Source of the DNA: Anaerococcus sp. AGMB09787
GTDB taxonomy: Bacteria > Bacillota > Clostridia > Tissierellales > Peptoniphilaceae
Direction: 5' to 3'
DNA: 54,571 nt
Assembly: GCF_022808955.1 (NCBI RefSeq)
Contig: NZ_JAKZEY010000003.1
Coordinates: 1 to 54,571 of the forward strand
The notes beneath the pieces are model-generated. The model was not told where the DNA came from. It did no database searches and saw only the letters and a program-made list of their open reading frames with translations. This document shows positions 9,416-17,572 of the stretch, in pieces (position 1 is the first letter of the stretch; every line of letters begins with the position of its first letter). A program made the translations under genes and the position numbers.

Positions 9416-9441
9416 AGTCTTCCTCCTTTTATTTTTCTAAC

Positions 9442-10140
9442 TTACTTTAATAGTGATCCTGATAAAAATTCTATTCCCTCAGTCTTATCTCTTAAATAAG
9501 TAATAACTTTATCACTATCCATTTTTTCTTCAAAGGATTCTACCTGGTTGAAAAATACATACCTATCGCCTCCAAAATCCCCAAAGGGACCCGGCTTACT
9601 TCTAATTAGTTTTAGAAATACTTCTTCGTCTACATAATCTCTCTTTATTAATTTTTTGAAGTCTTCATAGTTATAGATAAAATCTTCTTCTACTTTTCTT
9701 CCTATTACCTTCGCAGAAAAAACACAAATTACCTTACTACTTATATTATATATGACTGGCTCATGTGATTTCCACATTTTTAATGGTAAATTCCTACACC
9801 CGTCTGCTTCTATAATTATATAGTCAAAGTCATCCCTGATTAATTCGATTTGCTCTTGGCTTATGGCATGGAACTTATTGGTATTCTTGTCTAGTTCGCC
9901 CATAGCTACGAGAACCTTGTCTTCTTTTATTTGCTTGTATTCTCCAAAAGAATCAAAAATATAGTCTATATGTTCATTTTGGGGTCTTCTTATTTTGGTA
10001 GATGAAGTTATCAGTACTCTCCCGTAATTTTTCAACTCTTCTCCCAAACTTTCCATTAGAGTAGTTTTTCCACCTGAGCCTGTAATAGAGATTATATCAG
10101 ATTTTTTTATTGAAAATTTTTTACTTAAGTCTTTACTCAT
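9442..10140 (-). CDS. yqeC: YqeC, putative Se-dependent hydroxylase accessory P-loop protein
   Basis: A 232-residue protein with a Walker A motif near the N-terminus (SITGSGGKTTLM) and the YqeC hallmark IIEADGCRNLPLKMW, followed by EPVIYN. The family co-occurs with yqeB and selD in genomes that use selenium in molybdenum hydroxylases; nucleotide hydrolysis is likely but the step is not established. It lies 27 bp before mocA and follows the fused xanthine dehydrogenase, with an intercistronic hairpin between. Confidence 0.87.
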   Translation of the reverse strand: MSKDLSKKFSIKKSDIISITGSGGKTTLMESLGEELKNYGRVLITSSTKIRRPQNEHIDYIFDSFGEYKQIKEDKVLVAMGELDKNTNKFHAISQEQIELIRDDFDYIIIEADGCRNLPLKMWKSHEPVIYNISSKVICVFSAKVIGRKVEEDFIYNYEDFKKLIKRDYVDEEVFLKLIRSKPGPFGDFGGDRYVFFNQVESFEEKMDSDKVITYLRDKTEGIEFLSGSLLK

Positions 10141-10154
10141 ATTTATCCAAAATA

Positions 10155-10181
10155 GGCTGTTGCAAGAAAATTACAACAGCC
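10155..10181. other. Intercistronic hairpin between xdh and yqeC
   Basis: GGCTGTTG (10155-10162) and CAACAGCC (10174-10181) form a perfect 8-bp stem with an 11-nt loop. The long T run follows on the plus strand, where no gene needs ending; on the coding (minus) strand only a weak TATTTT follows. It may tune expression of yqeC and later genes, protect the xdh mRNA 3' end, or stop antisense transcription. Confidence 0.6.
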
Positions 10182-10188
10182 ACGATTT

Positions 10189-12810
10189 TTATTTTTTTAA
10201 GGCCTTTTTAGGCTTATTATAGAAGGTATCTTCCATAGGAAGTTGTCTTCTTAGCTTTTTATCTAAGTTATAGTAGGCGCCTTGGACTGCTGGAGCTATT
10301 GGAATGGTAGAGATTTCCCCTATCCCCTTGGCCCCATAGGCTATATCTAGCAAGTCATCTTTTTCTATTAGGATAGGATGAATATTTGGTACATCAGGAG
10401 ATCTAAATAACCCAATTGTACCGTATTTTGCCTTGATAACTGAGTCTTTTATCTTGAGGTCTTCTGTAAGGGCATAGCCTAGTCCCATCACTACTCCACC
10501 TTCTATTTGCCCTTCTATGGTAGTTGGATTAACAACCTTACCTGAGTCATGGGCAGCATAGACATCTTTTATTTTGCCATCATCATCCAAGATAACAAGG
10601 TGGGTTGCAAAGCCGTAGGCTATATGAGACACTGGATTTTCTTTTGTTGATGTAATAGGATCTGTTGGGTCAAAGTACTCATAGAAGTATTCCTTGCCTT
10701 CAAGCTCTTCTAGAGATTTTTCCTTTAGGTCAGCTCCGAGTTGTTCTGCTGCCCTTCTTACGGCTTCACCACTTATCAAGGTTTGCCTTGATCCAGATGT
10801 TGTTCCTGAGTCAGGTGATGTTTCTGAATTTGGGTTCATAATTTTAATCTTATCATAAGGAAGCTTAGTTGCTTCTCCTGCTATTTGTAGGAGAACTGTT
10901 CCTACTCCCTGACCAATACCAGATGCTGCACAGTATATCTTGCAGAAGCCATCTTTTATGATTATCTTTGCTCGACCCTTATCGGGTAAGCCTACACCAA
11001 CTCCTGCATTTTTCATAGCACAGGCAATACCTGCCCTATCCTTGTTGGCTTCGTAGATATCCTTTACTGCTTCCAAGGTTTCTACTAGGGCTGTTGAGCA
11101 ATCTGCTATTTGACCATTAGGTAGGACTTGACCTGGTTTTATGGCATTTCTATACCTGATTTCCCAAGGTGAAATTCCTACCTTTTCAGCTAGTAGGTTT
11201 ATATTTGATTCCATGGCAAAGTTTGATTGGCAAACTCCAAATCCCCTGAAGGCTCCTGCTGGTGGGTTATTTGTATAGTAGCCATAGCCATGTATTTCTG
11301 TATTTTGGTAATTATAAGGACCTACTGAATGAGTACAGGCTCTTTCTAGGACTGGGCCACAAAGTGAAGCATAGGCACCAGTATCAAAGTATATTTCTGC
11401 TTCCATAGCTTTGAATATACCGTTTTCATCACAGCCAATAGTAAAAGTTCCCTCCATATAGTGGCGTTTTGGATGCCATCTCAATGATTCATCCCTTGTA
11501 AATTTATGTTTAACTGGTCTTTTGTAGAGGTAGGCTGCAAGGGCTGCTGGAGGTTGGACAGACATGTCTTCTTTTCCACCAAAACCTCCTCCTACCAGAG
11601 CGTTTTCTACAACTATTTTTTCTGGAGTATCTTGCCAATTAAACATTATAGCAAGTTCTTTTCTTGTATCATAGACACTTTGATCAGATGAGAAGACCTT
11701 TATCCCATCCTTATATGGCATAGCCACACAACACTCAGGTTCCAAGAAGGCATGTTCTGAAAATGGTGTTATATATGTTTCTTTTACTACATACTTACAT
11801 TCTTCTAGGGCTTTTTTGGCATTACCACGACTTACGTGTCTTTGTTGGCATAGGTTGCCACTTGGGTGAATTTGTGGAGCATCTTCTTTCATAGCCTCTG
11901 CAATGGATGTAACTGGCTTTAGCTCTTCAAGGTCGACTTTTACAAGTTTTTTAGCCTCTTCAAGGATTTCTGTACTCTCTGCTACTACAAAACAAAGGGC
12001 ATCTCCAAGAGACCTTGTTTCTGAGCCTTTTTCAATAAAAACATCCCAGTCTTGTTGGATATGGCCGACCTTGTTGTTTGGAACGTCTTCTGCTGTCAAA
12101 ACTCCAACTACCCCATCAAGCTCAAGGGCTTCACTATAGTCTATATCTATAAACTTAGCCCTAGGATACTTGGTTCTAACACAAGATCCATAGAGCATGC
12201 CTTCCATCTCTATATCATCTGCATATATTCCAGTACCCAGGATCTTTTCTTCAGCATCTATCCTATCTGCTCTAGCTCCTACCTTAGCTTCTGACTCTGT
12301 ATTATTTATAGCCATATCGCCTCTCAAGATAGCAGCTGCCATTTCAATACCCTCTACTATTTTCTTGTAACCTGTACAACGGCAGATATTTCCCTTAATA
12401 CCCTTTCTAATCTCTTCCTCACTAGGATTAGGATTTTTTCTAATCACAGCTAGACCACTCATAACCATACCAGGAGTACAGAAGCCACATTGGACAGCTC
12501 CTGCCTTGGTAAAGGCATAGGTAAAGGCTGTTTTCTCTTCCTCACTCAAGCCTTCATTAGTGAGAACTTCTGTACCATTAAGTTTTGATAGCTTAACTAC
12601 ACAAGACCTTTTATTTTCTTCTCCTACTAGTACAGTACAGGTACCACAAGCTCCCTGTGAACATCCGTCTTTCACTGATTTTATTTTAAGATCATCCCTC
12701 AAAAACCTAAGCAGACTCTTATCTTTATAGGTTTCATAAGTTTTCCCATTAACTTTTACTATATAAGGATTTGCATTTTCAATTTTCTGGCCTATTAAAA
12801 TATTTTCCAT
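10189..12810 (-). CDS. xdh: Selenium-dependent xanthine dehydrogenase, fused FeS + molybdopterin protein
   Basis: An 873-residue cytosolic molybdenum hydroxylase in which the 2Fe-2S unit and molybdenum-binding unit are one chain. FeS cysteines are C50, C55, C58, C70 and C108, C111, C143, C145. The catalytic part starts near residue 175 and shows VGGGFGGKED, PPAGAFRGFG, GSRQTLISG and AKGIGEIS, whose glutamate is the expected base. The layout and length match the Se-dependent xanthine dehydrogenase family found with yqeB/yqeC/selD. It likely oxidises hypoxanthine/xanthine or runs a related purine hydroxylation reversibly, with a labile Se ligand on Mo; selenium use is inferred from context. No FAD domain is fused, so electrons must go to a partner, perhaps YgfK or the FAD subunit of the neighbouring enzyme. 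Confidence 0.9.
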   Translation of the reverse strand: MENILIGQKIENANPYIVKVNGKTYETYKDKSLLRFLRDDLKIKSVKDGCSQGACGTCTVLVGEENKRSCVVKLSKLNGTEVLTNEGLSEEEKTAFTYAFTKAGAVQCGFCTPGMVMSGLAVIRKNPNPSEEEIRKGIKGNICRCTGYKKIVEGIEMAAAILRGDMAINNTESEAKVGARADRIDAEEKILGTGIYADDIEMEGMLYGSCVRTKYPRAKFIDIDYSEALELDGVVGVLTAEDVPNNKVGHIQQDWDVFIEKGSETRSLGDALCFVVAESTEILEEAKKLVKVDLEELKPVTSIAEAMKEDAPQIHPSGNLCQQRHVSRGNAKKALEECKYVVKETYITPFSEHAFLEPECCVAMPYKDGIKVFSSDQSVYDTRKELAIMFNWQDTPEKIVVENALVGGGFGGKEDMSVQPPAALAAYLYKRPVKHKFTRDESLRWHPKRHYMEGTFTIGCDENGIFKAMEAEIYFDTGAYASLCGPVLERACTHSVGPYNYQNTEIHGYGYYTNNPPAGAFRGFGVCQSNFAMESNINLLAEKVGISPWEIRYRNAIKPGQVLPNGQIADCSTALVETLEAVKDIYEANKDRAGIACAMKNAGVGVGLPDKGRAKIIIKDGFCKIYCAASGIGQGVGTVLLQIAGEATKLPYDKIKIMNPNSETSPDSGTTSGSRQTLISGEAVRRAAEQLGADLKEKSLEELEGKEYFYEYFDPTDPITSTKENPVSHIAYGFATHLVILDDDGKIKDVYAAHDSGKVVNPTTIEGQIEGGVVMGLGYALTEDLKIKDSVIKAKYGTIGLFRSPDVPNIHPILIEKDDLLDIAYGAKGIGEISTIPIAPAVQGAYYNLDKKLRRQLPMEDTFYNKPKKALKK

Positions 12811-12825
12811 CTTCTACTCCAATTT

Positions 12826-14199
12826 TTAAAATTTTCTATAAATAAATTTTCCTCGTCCTTCTTTAGCTGAGTACTTGCCATTAGTGAGTATTAACTCTCC
12901 CCTAGAGATAACTGTATGAACCTTATAATTGCTCACAAAACCCTCGTATGATGTATAGTCGCAATTTGAATGTCTATTTTCTTGACTAATAGTGTAAGGG
13001 TTATTGGCAAGTATTACGATGTCTGCATCAAAACCCTCTTTTATTTGTCCCTTTATATGACCCATTCCAAATATTTTTGCTGGATTGTAAGATAAGAGGT
13101 CTATAAGCTTTGCTAGGGGGATATTTCTCTTTAATCCTTCACTTATGACTACTTCCATTCGCTCTTCTACTCCAGGACCCCCACCAGGGCAGTCTAGGAA
13201 GTTATCCTTATAGGGACTTTTGTCCCTACCATAGTAGAATGGACAATGATCTGTTGCTATAACATCTACATCCCCATCAATTATTCCCTGCCACAAGGCT
13301 TCTATATCTTCTGTTTTTCTTAGGGGTGGAGCCATGATATACTTGATTCCTTCTGCATTACCATCTTTGTAGTAGTAAGACTCATCCAATGTTAAATATT
13401 GGGTGCAGGTCTCACAATAAAGGTTTTTGACCCCTCTTTTTCTTGCAAGTTTGATCTCTTCTAAGCCTTCCTTGGTAGAAGTATGGACTATATATAACTT
13501 AGGATATCCTGCTAGCTCACTAAGGTAGGCTAGTCTATTAATGGCTTCTGCCTCTGTAGCAGGGGGTCTAGTCTTTGCATGATAGATTGGATCTAGGTTC
13601 CCTTGCTCCTTTGCTTCTTTTCTAAGCTCCTCTATAGACTTATCGTTTTCACAATGGACGCATACTACTGTTCCAGTTTCCTTTGCCTTTTTTAGTACCC
13701 TAAGTATTTCATCATCATCAAGTTTTCCAGAATAAGTTGTGTAGATCTTAACAGATACAACTCCCTCATCCCGATAAAGACCAGCAATCTCGTCTATAAG
13801 CTCATCACTTACTTCATATAAGGCTCCATGAAAGGAATAGTCTATTACAGCCCTCCCATCAGCCAAATCATGGTAGTGGTCTATCATTTTTTTTAGGGAA
13901 GCTCCTTTTTCTAAGGCCCCTATATGGTCTACTATAGTTGTAGTTCCCCCATAACTTGCAGCTAGGCTGCCACTATAAAAATCATCAATAGATACATACT
14001 TTCCAAGATCGAGGTTCATATGGGTATGAACATCAACTCCGCCTGGTATAACAAGTTTATCTTTAGCATCAATAATTTCGTCTGCTGGATAGTCTATATT
14101 TTCATCAACTTCTTTTATTTTTTCATCTTCTATTAAAATATCACTTTTTTTAACTTGACCACCTGTAAGAACTTGGCCATTTCTAATTAAACAATGCAT
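12826..14199 (-). CDS. hydA: Dihydropyrimidinase / D-hydantoinase-type amidohydrolase
   Basis: A 457-residue zinc amidohydrolase of the D-hydantoinase family, which opens cyclic amide rings in the cytosol. Metal ligands H58 and H60 lie in GGVDVHTH, the carbamylated-lysine candidate is K151 in VSVKIY, and later ligands sit around VHCEND, YIVHTS and DVIATDHCPF. Homologues (YgeZ/HydA) are constant members of Se-linked purine clusters, and the likely substrate is a hydantoin- or dihydropyrimidine-like product of purine breakdown. It follows adenine deaminase by 4 bp with GAGG as ribosome site and precedes xdh by 15 bp, so these are cotranscribed. Confidence 0.9.
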   Translation of the reverse strand: MHCLIRNGQVLTGGQVKKSDILIEDEKIKEVDENIDYPADEIIDAKDKLVIPGGVDVHTHMNLDLGKYVSIDDFYSGSLAASYGGTTTIVDHIGALEKGASLKKMIDHYHDLADGRAVIDYSFHGALYEVSDELIDEIAGLYRDEGVVSVKIYTTYSGKLDDDEILRVLKKAKETGTVVCVHCENDKSIEELRKEAKEQGNLDPIYHAKTRPPATEAEAINRLAYLSELAGYPKLYIVHTSTKEGLEEIKLARKRGVKNLYCETCTQYLTLDESYYYKDGNAEGIKYIMAPPLRKTEDIEALWQGIIDGDVDVIATDHCPFYYGRDKSPYKDNFLDCPGGGPGVEERMEVVISEGLKRNIPLAKLIDLLSYNPAKIFGMGHIKGQIKEGFDADIVILANNPYTISQENRHSNCDYTSYEGFVSNYKVHTVISRGELILTNGKYSAKEGRGKFIYRKF

Positions 14200-14203
14200 A
14201 TAT

Positions 14204-15916
14204 TTAAGCCTCTATATCAATAAATTCATAGTTTTCGACATCAAAAAGTCCCTTATCGGTTAGCTTTATTTGAGGTATAACTGGTAGGGACATAAAACCT
14301 AGGGTTATAATAGGATCTAGTCCATCATCTCTTAATCCCAAGTTGACCCTGGCTGCTTCTAGGATTTCCCTTATATTTAAAGAAGTTTCATACAGGGAAG
14401 AGTTAGTCATAAGTCCAGCTATTTCTAGTGGTAAAGATTTAAGGATCTTTTCGCCTTGGACTACAACTATCCCACCATTCATCTTTTCAATCTCTTTCAT
14501 AGCAAAATAAATATCCCTATCATTATCTCCTATAATTATAATATTATGGGAATCGTGGGCTATGGTGGATCCTATAGCACCATTTTTTAATCCAAAACCC
14601 TTAACAATGGCCTTACCCATAGTATTAAGTCCCCTATGCCTCTCAATTACACAAAGTTTTTGATAGGTTTCATCAGCCACAAAGATACCATCTTCTACCC
14701 TAACTTCTTCAACCAATTTTTTAGTTAGTAGCTCATTAGGTAAAATTTCAATAATATTTGCCTTATTTGACTCTAGTCTTATTTTAAAATCTTCCAATTT
14801 CCTGTCAAAAACCTTTACATTACCAAAAGATTCTTTTCTAGTATTACTACCAATATCTACTAAAAGCTTATCCTTCTTAGAATATTGTTTGCCCTTTATA
14901 TAAACGCTATCTATGGTGAAGTTATTAAGATCATCTAGGACTATAAAGGAAGCTTCGTAGCCTGGAGCTAGGGCAGCCTTGTTTTTTAAGCCGTAGCAAG
15001 TTGCTGCATTTATACTACCAATCCTTATCGCATCTATTGGGTCTACTCCATTTTTTATAGCTATTCTTATATTTTCATTTATAGATCCATCTCTTAGTAG
15101 ATCTTCTGGATGTTTATCATCAGTACAAAATAAGATCCTTGATAAGTTATCCTTGGTAATTCCCTTAGTTAAGGCTTTAGCATTCTTAGCTGAAGTTCCC
15201 TGTCTAATTTGAACATAAAAACCTCTCGCTATTCTATCATTCATCTCACTAATAGTAACACATTCATGGTCTGTAACAACGTTTGCAAGACGGTAAGCAT
15301 TAAGACCCTTTCCACTTAATCCTGGTGCATGGCCATCTATGATCTTATCTTCAAAGCCCTTAATCTTATCTAATACTTCCTTGTTGGTATTTATTAGACC
15401 CACATAGTTCATCATCTCTCCAAGTCCAAGTACTCTTTGATCATCCTTTAATTCTACTAGGTCTTCATAGAGAAGTTTGGCTCCAGAGTCTTCGAAATCT
15501 GTAGAAGGTACACATGAAGGAAGCATAATTCTTACATCTATAGGCAAATCTTTGGAAGCATTAAGGATATACTTAACCCCATCCATCCCCATAACATTAG
15601 CTATTTCATGAGGATCTGCTATTATGGTACTTACTCCATTTACAAGAAGAACCTTAGATAGTTCTGCCGGTGTAACCATAGATGATTCAATATGTACATG
15701 GCTATCTATCAAAGTCGGAGATATAAATTTCCCTCCTAAGTCTATTTCTTCTCTACCCTCATAAGTGCCTATGCCTAGAATAATTCCATCTGCAAGAGCT
15801 AGATCACCTTCAATTAGACTTCCAGAAAATACATCAACAATCCTTGCATTTTTAAATACTAAGTCTGCCTTCTCTCTTCCGCTGGCTTTGAGTATTTTTT
15901 CTTCTAGATTTTTCAT
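14204..15916 (-). CDS. ade: Adenine deaminase (AdeC type)
   Basis: A 570-residue bimetal amidohydrolase that converts adenine to hypoxanthine and ammonia. Diagnostic features are SPTLIDSHVHIESSM (metal histidines), STIIADPHEIANVMG, DGHAPGLSGK and, late in the protein, GAIGSTIAHDSHNIIIIG, which is specific to the AdeC family. Length is normal for AdeC. It feeds the downstream xanthine dehydrogenases with hypoxanthine. A 165-nt gap containing a long-range inverted repeat separates it from the FeS-subunit gene upstream, so it may have extra regulation within the operon. Confidence 0.95.
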   Translation of the reverse strand: MKNLEEKILKASGREKADLVFKNARIVDVFSGSLIEGDLALADGIILGIGTYEGREEIDLGGKFISPTLIDSHVHIESSMVTPAELSKVLLVNGVSTIIADPHEIANVMGMDGVKYILNASKDLPIDVRIMLPSCVPSTDFEDSGAKLLYEDLVELKDDQRVLGLGEMMNYVGLINTNKEVLDKIKGFEDKIIDGHAPGLSGKGLNAYRLANVVTDHECVTISEMNDRIARGFYVQIRQGTSAKNAKALTKGITKDNLSRILFCTDDKHPEDLLRDGSINENIRIAIKNGVDPIDAIRIGSINAATCYGLKNKAALAPGYEASFIVLDDLNNFTIDSVYIKGKQYSKKDKLLVDIGSNTRKESFGNVKVFDRKLEDFKIRLESNKANIIEILPNELLTKKLVEEVRVEDGIFVADETYQKLCVIERHRGLNTMGKAIVKGFGLKNGAIGSTIAHDSHNIIIIGDNDRDIYFAMKEIEKMNGGIVVVQGEKILKSLPLEIAGLMTNSSLYETSLNIREILEAARVNLGLRDDGLDPIITLGFMSLPVIPQIKLTDKGLFDVENYEFIDIEA

Positions 15917-15937
15917 AAAATCTCCTTATAATAAAGA

Positions 15938-16057
15938 GACTGTACTTAGCAAATTTATTATCCTTAGACCAAGTATCAAAATCTTGCCATGACTTTTAGA
16001 TTTATTAACCTGTAAATTAGCCTTCTAATGAATATAAATTTGTATTATAGTACAGTC
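15938..16057. repeat. Long-range inverted repeat in the ade leader
   Basis: GACTGTACT (15938-15946) and AGTACAGTC (16049-16057) are perfect complements enclosing about 100 nt, and the similarity extends outward with one mismatch or gap (AGAGACTGTACT versus AGGGACTGTACT). Inside on the coding strand is a smaller ATTAG-AAGG-CTAAT hairpin. It could be a structured leader ending just before the ade ribosome site, or the ends of a small non-autonomous mobile element; no clear target duplication is seen. Confidence 0.55.
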
Positions 16058-16081
16058 CCTTATCATTTATAATTTATAATA

Positions 16082-16681
16082 TTAAATATAGTCTTTAATA
16101 TTATCTTTGTTGATTCTATTTACTTTATGGTCAGCTTCTAGTTCAAATCCATTGGCTATATTGTTCGCCTTTTGAACTGCTATTAGTATATTTTCATATC
16201 CGGTACACCTACACATATGGTTGGATAACTCTTTACGTAATTCATCTATAGTGTAGTATTTTTTTCTTGATATTATCTCAGTTGCACCAACTATAAATCC
16301 TGGTGTACAAAAACCACATTGAACTGCAGCTTCATCTACAAAAGCTTCTTGTATTATTGAAAGGCTTCCATCTCTTAGGCTCAAGCCTTCGGTTGTCCAT
16401 ATATCCTTACCCTCTGCCCAGATAGCAAGATATATACAAGAATTGAACTCTACTCCATCTATAAGGACTGCACATGCTCCACACTCTCCGACCTCACATC
16501 CTTTTTTAACAGATGTTAGTGAAAAATCATTTCTCAAAAAGTCAGTAAGTGAAGCTCTCATATCTACCATCTTGGCAACAGGAACGCCATTTACCCTACA
16601 CTTTAAGAATTTGTATTGAGGTTCATAGTGTAAAACCGCTTCTTCCCTATCACCATAAGGACCATGTTCATTAGTGTGCAT
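16082..16681 (-). CDS. xdhC: Xanthine dehydrogenase-type 2Fe-2S subunit
   Basis: A 199-residue electron-transfer subunit with two 2Fe-2S clusters: C62, C67, C70, C82 and C122, C125, C157, C159. About 25 extra N-terminal residues precede the usual start of the ferredoxin fold. An in-frame TTG at 16696 exists, but the perfect AAGGAGGT site lies just before the ATG at 16681, which I choose. That leaves an 11-bp overlap with the FAD-subunit gene, so translation is coupled. It is named by analogy to the E. coli XdhABC order and must not be confused with the XdhC maturation factor at 7269. Confidence 0.9.
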   Translation of the reverse strand: MHTNEHGPYGDREEAVLHYEPQYKFLKCRVNGVPVAKMVDMRASLTDFLRNDFSLTSVKKGCEVGECGACAVLIDGVEFNSCIYLAIWAEGKDIWTTEGLSLRDGSLSIIQEAFVDEAAVQCGFCTPGFIVGATEIISRKKYYTIDELRKELSNHMCRCTGYENILIAVQKANNIANGFELEADHKVNRINKDNIKDYI

Positions 16682-17558
16682 TTTGACCTCCTTCAAATTT
16701 TTCTTTGATGCTCTTTAGACTTCTATAGGCTATTTCATATAATAATTGGATTCTAAATTCCTTAGATGCTCTCCAAGAATCACGTGGTGAAAGTTCTTCC
16801 AGGGCTTTTTTAGCAAATTCTTTCATATTATCATCACTAAATTCTTTGCCCTTGAACCATTCTTCTGCCTTAAAAACTCTAAGAGGGGTAGGACCTGCAA
16901 CACCGTAGGCTACTCTAATATCTTCAACTATATTTCCATCTTTAAGCTTAACATTAGCTGAACATGATGAAGTTGCTATATCCATAGCGTTTCTCATAGC
17001 ATATTTGAAATAATGCCCCTTATATCCTTCATAAGATTCTTTTCTTATTTTGACTGCTGTAACAATTTCTGTATCTCTAATATCTACCTTGCCAAATCCT
17101 AGGTTAAAGTCGCGAGCCTTAACTTCACGAACTCCACCTTCACCTTGTAGTTCAATAATTGCATCATAGGCTTGGATGCTTGTAGCTGAATCTGCTGAAG
17201 GAACACCGTTGCTTATGTTTCCTCCGATTGTTGCTATATTTCTTAATTGAGGTCCCCCTGCTGTATCTACAGCTTCACCTAGGGTTGGGCAATATTTTTG
17301 AACAAGGTCGTTGTTAGTAATATCTGTAAAGGAAGTGAGTGATCCAATTCTTAGGGTTCCATCATCTTCTAGGCTTATGCCTCTGAGGTCATCACAAAGA
17401 TAGATTGAAATAAGCTCACAGCCTGCCATGCTTCCATCACGGATACTAATCAATACATCTGAACCTCCACCTATAATATGGGCTTCAGGATGTTCTTTTC
17501 TTAATTTTATAGCTTCTTCTATAGTATAAGCTTCATAAATTGCTTTTATATCATACAT
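16671..17558 (-). CDS. xdhB: Xanthine dehydrogenase-type FAD-binding subunit
   Basis: A 295-residue FAD subunit of a heterotrimeric molybdenum hydroxylase. The FAD-binding motifs are HIIGGGSDVLI (about 30-40) and NIATIGGNISNGVPSADS (about 107-124), the second typical of CO-dehydrogenase/xanthine-dehydrogenase flavoproteins; a CO_deh_flav_C domain follows at about 185-290. It passes electrons from the FeS subunit to NAD or another acceptor. It lies 14 bp after the catalytic subunit gene and overlaps the FeS gene. As the fused xdh in this operon has no FAD domain, sharing of this subunit is possible but untested. Confidence 0.92.
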   Translation of the reverse strand: MYDIKAIYEAYTIEEAIKLRKEHPEAHIIGGGSDVLISIRDGSMAGCELISIYLCDDLRGISLEDDGTLRIGSLTSFTDITNNDLVQKYCPTLGEAVDTAGGPQLRNIATIGGNISNGVPSADSATSIQAYDAIIELQGEGGVREVKARDFNLGFGKVDIRDTEIVTAVKIRKESYEGYKGHYFKYAMRNAMDIATSSCSANVKLKDGNIVEDIRVAYGVAGPTPLRVFKAEEWFKGKEFSDDNMKEFAKKALEELSPRDSWRASKEFRIQLLYEIAYRSLKSIKEKFEGGQNAH

Positions 17559-17572
17559 AATCTTCCACCTTT

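Noticed and set aside
10189-12810. Selenocysteine in the Se-dependent xanthine dehydrogenase
   Set aside because: The frame has no in-frame TGA. This family carries selenium as a labile ligand of the Mo centre, not as an amino acid.
15930-16060. Certain call of a miniature insertion sequence in the ade leader
   Set aside because: No target-site duplication could be found at the flanks and copy number cannot be tested in this window.
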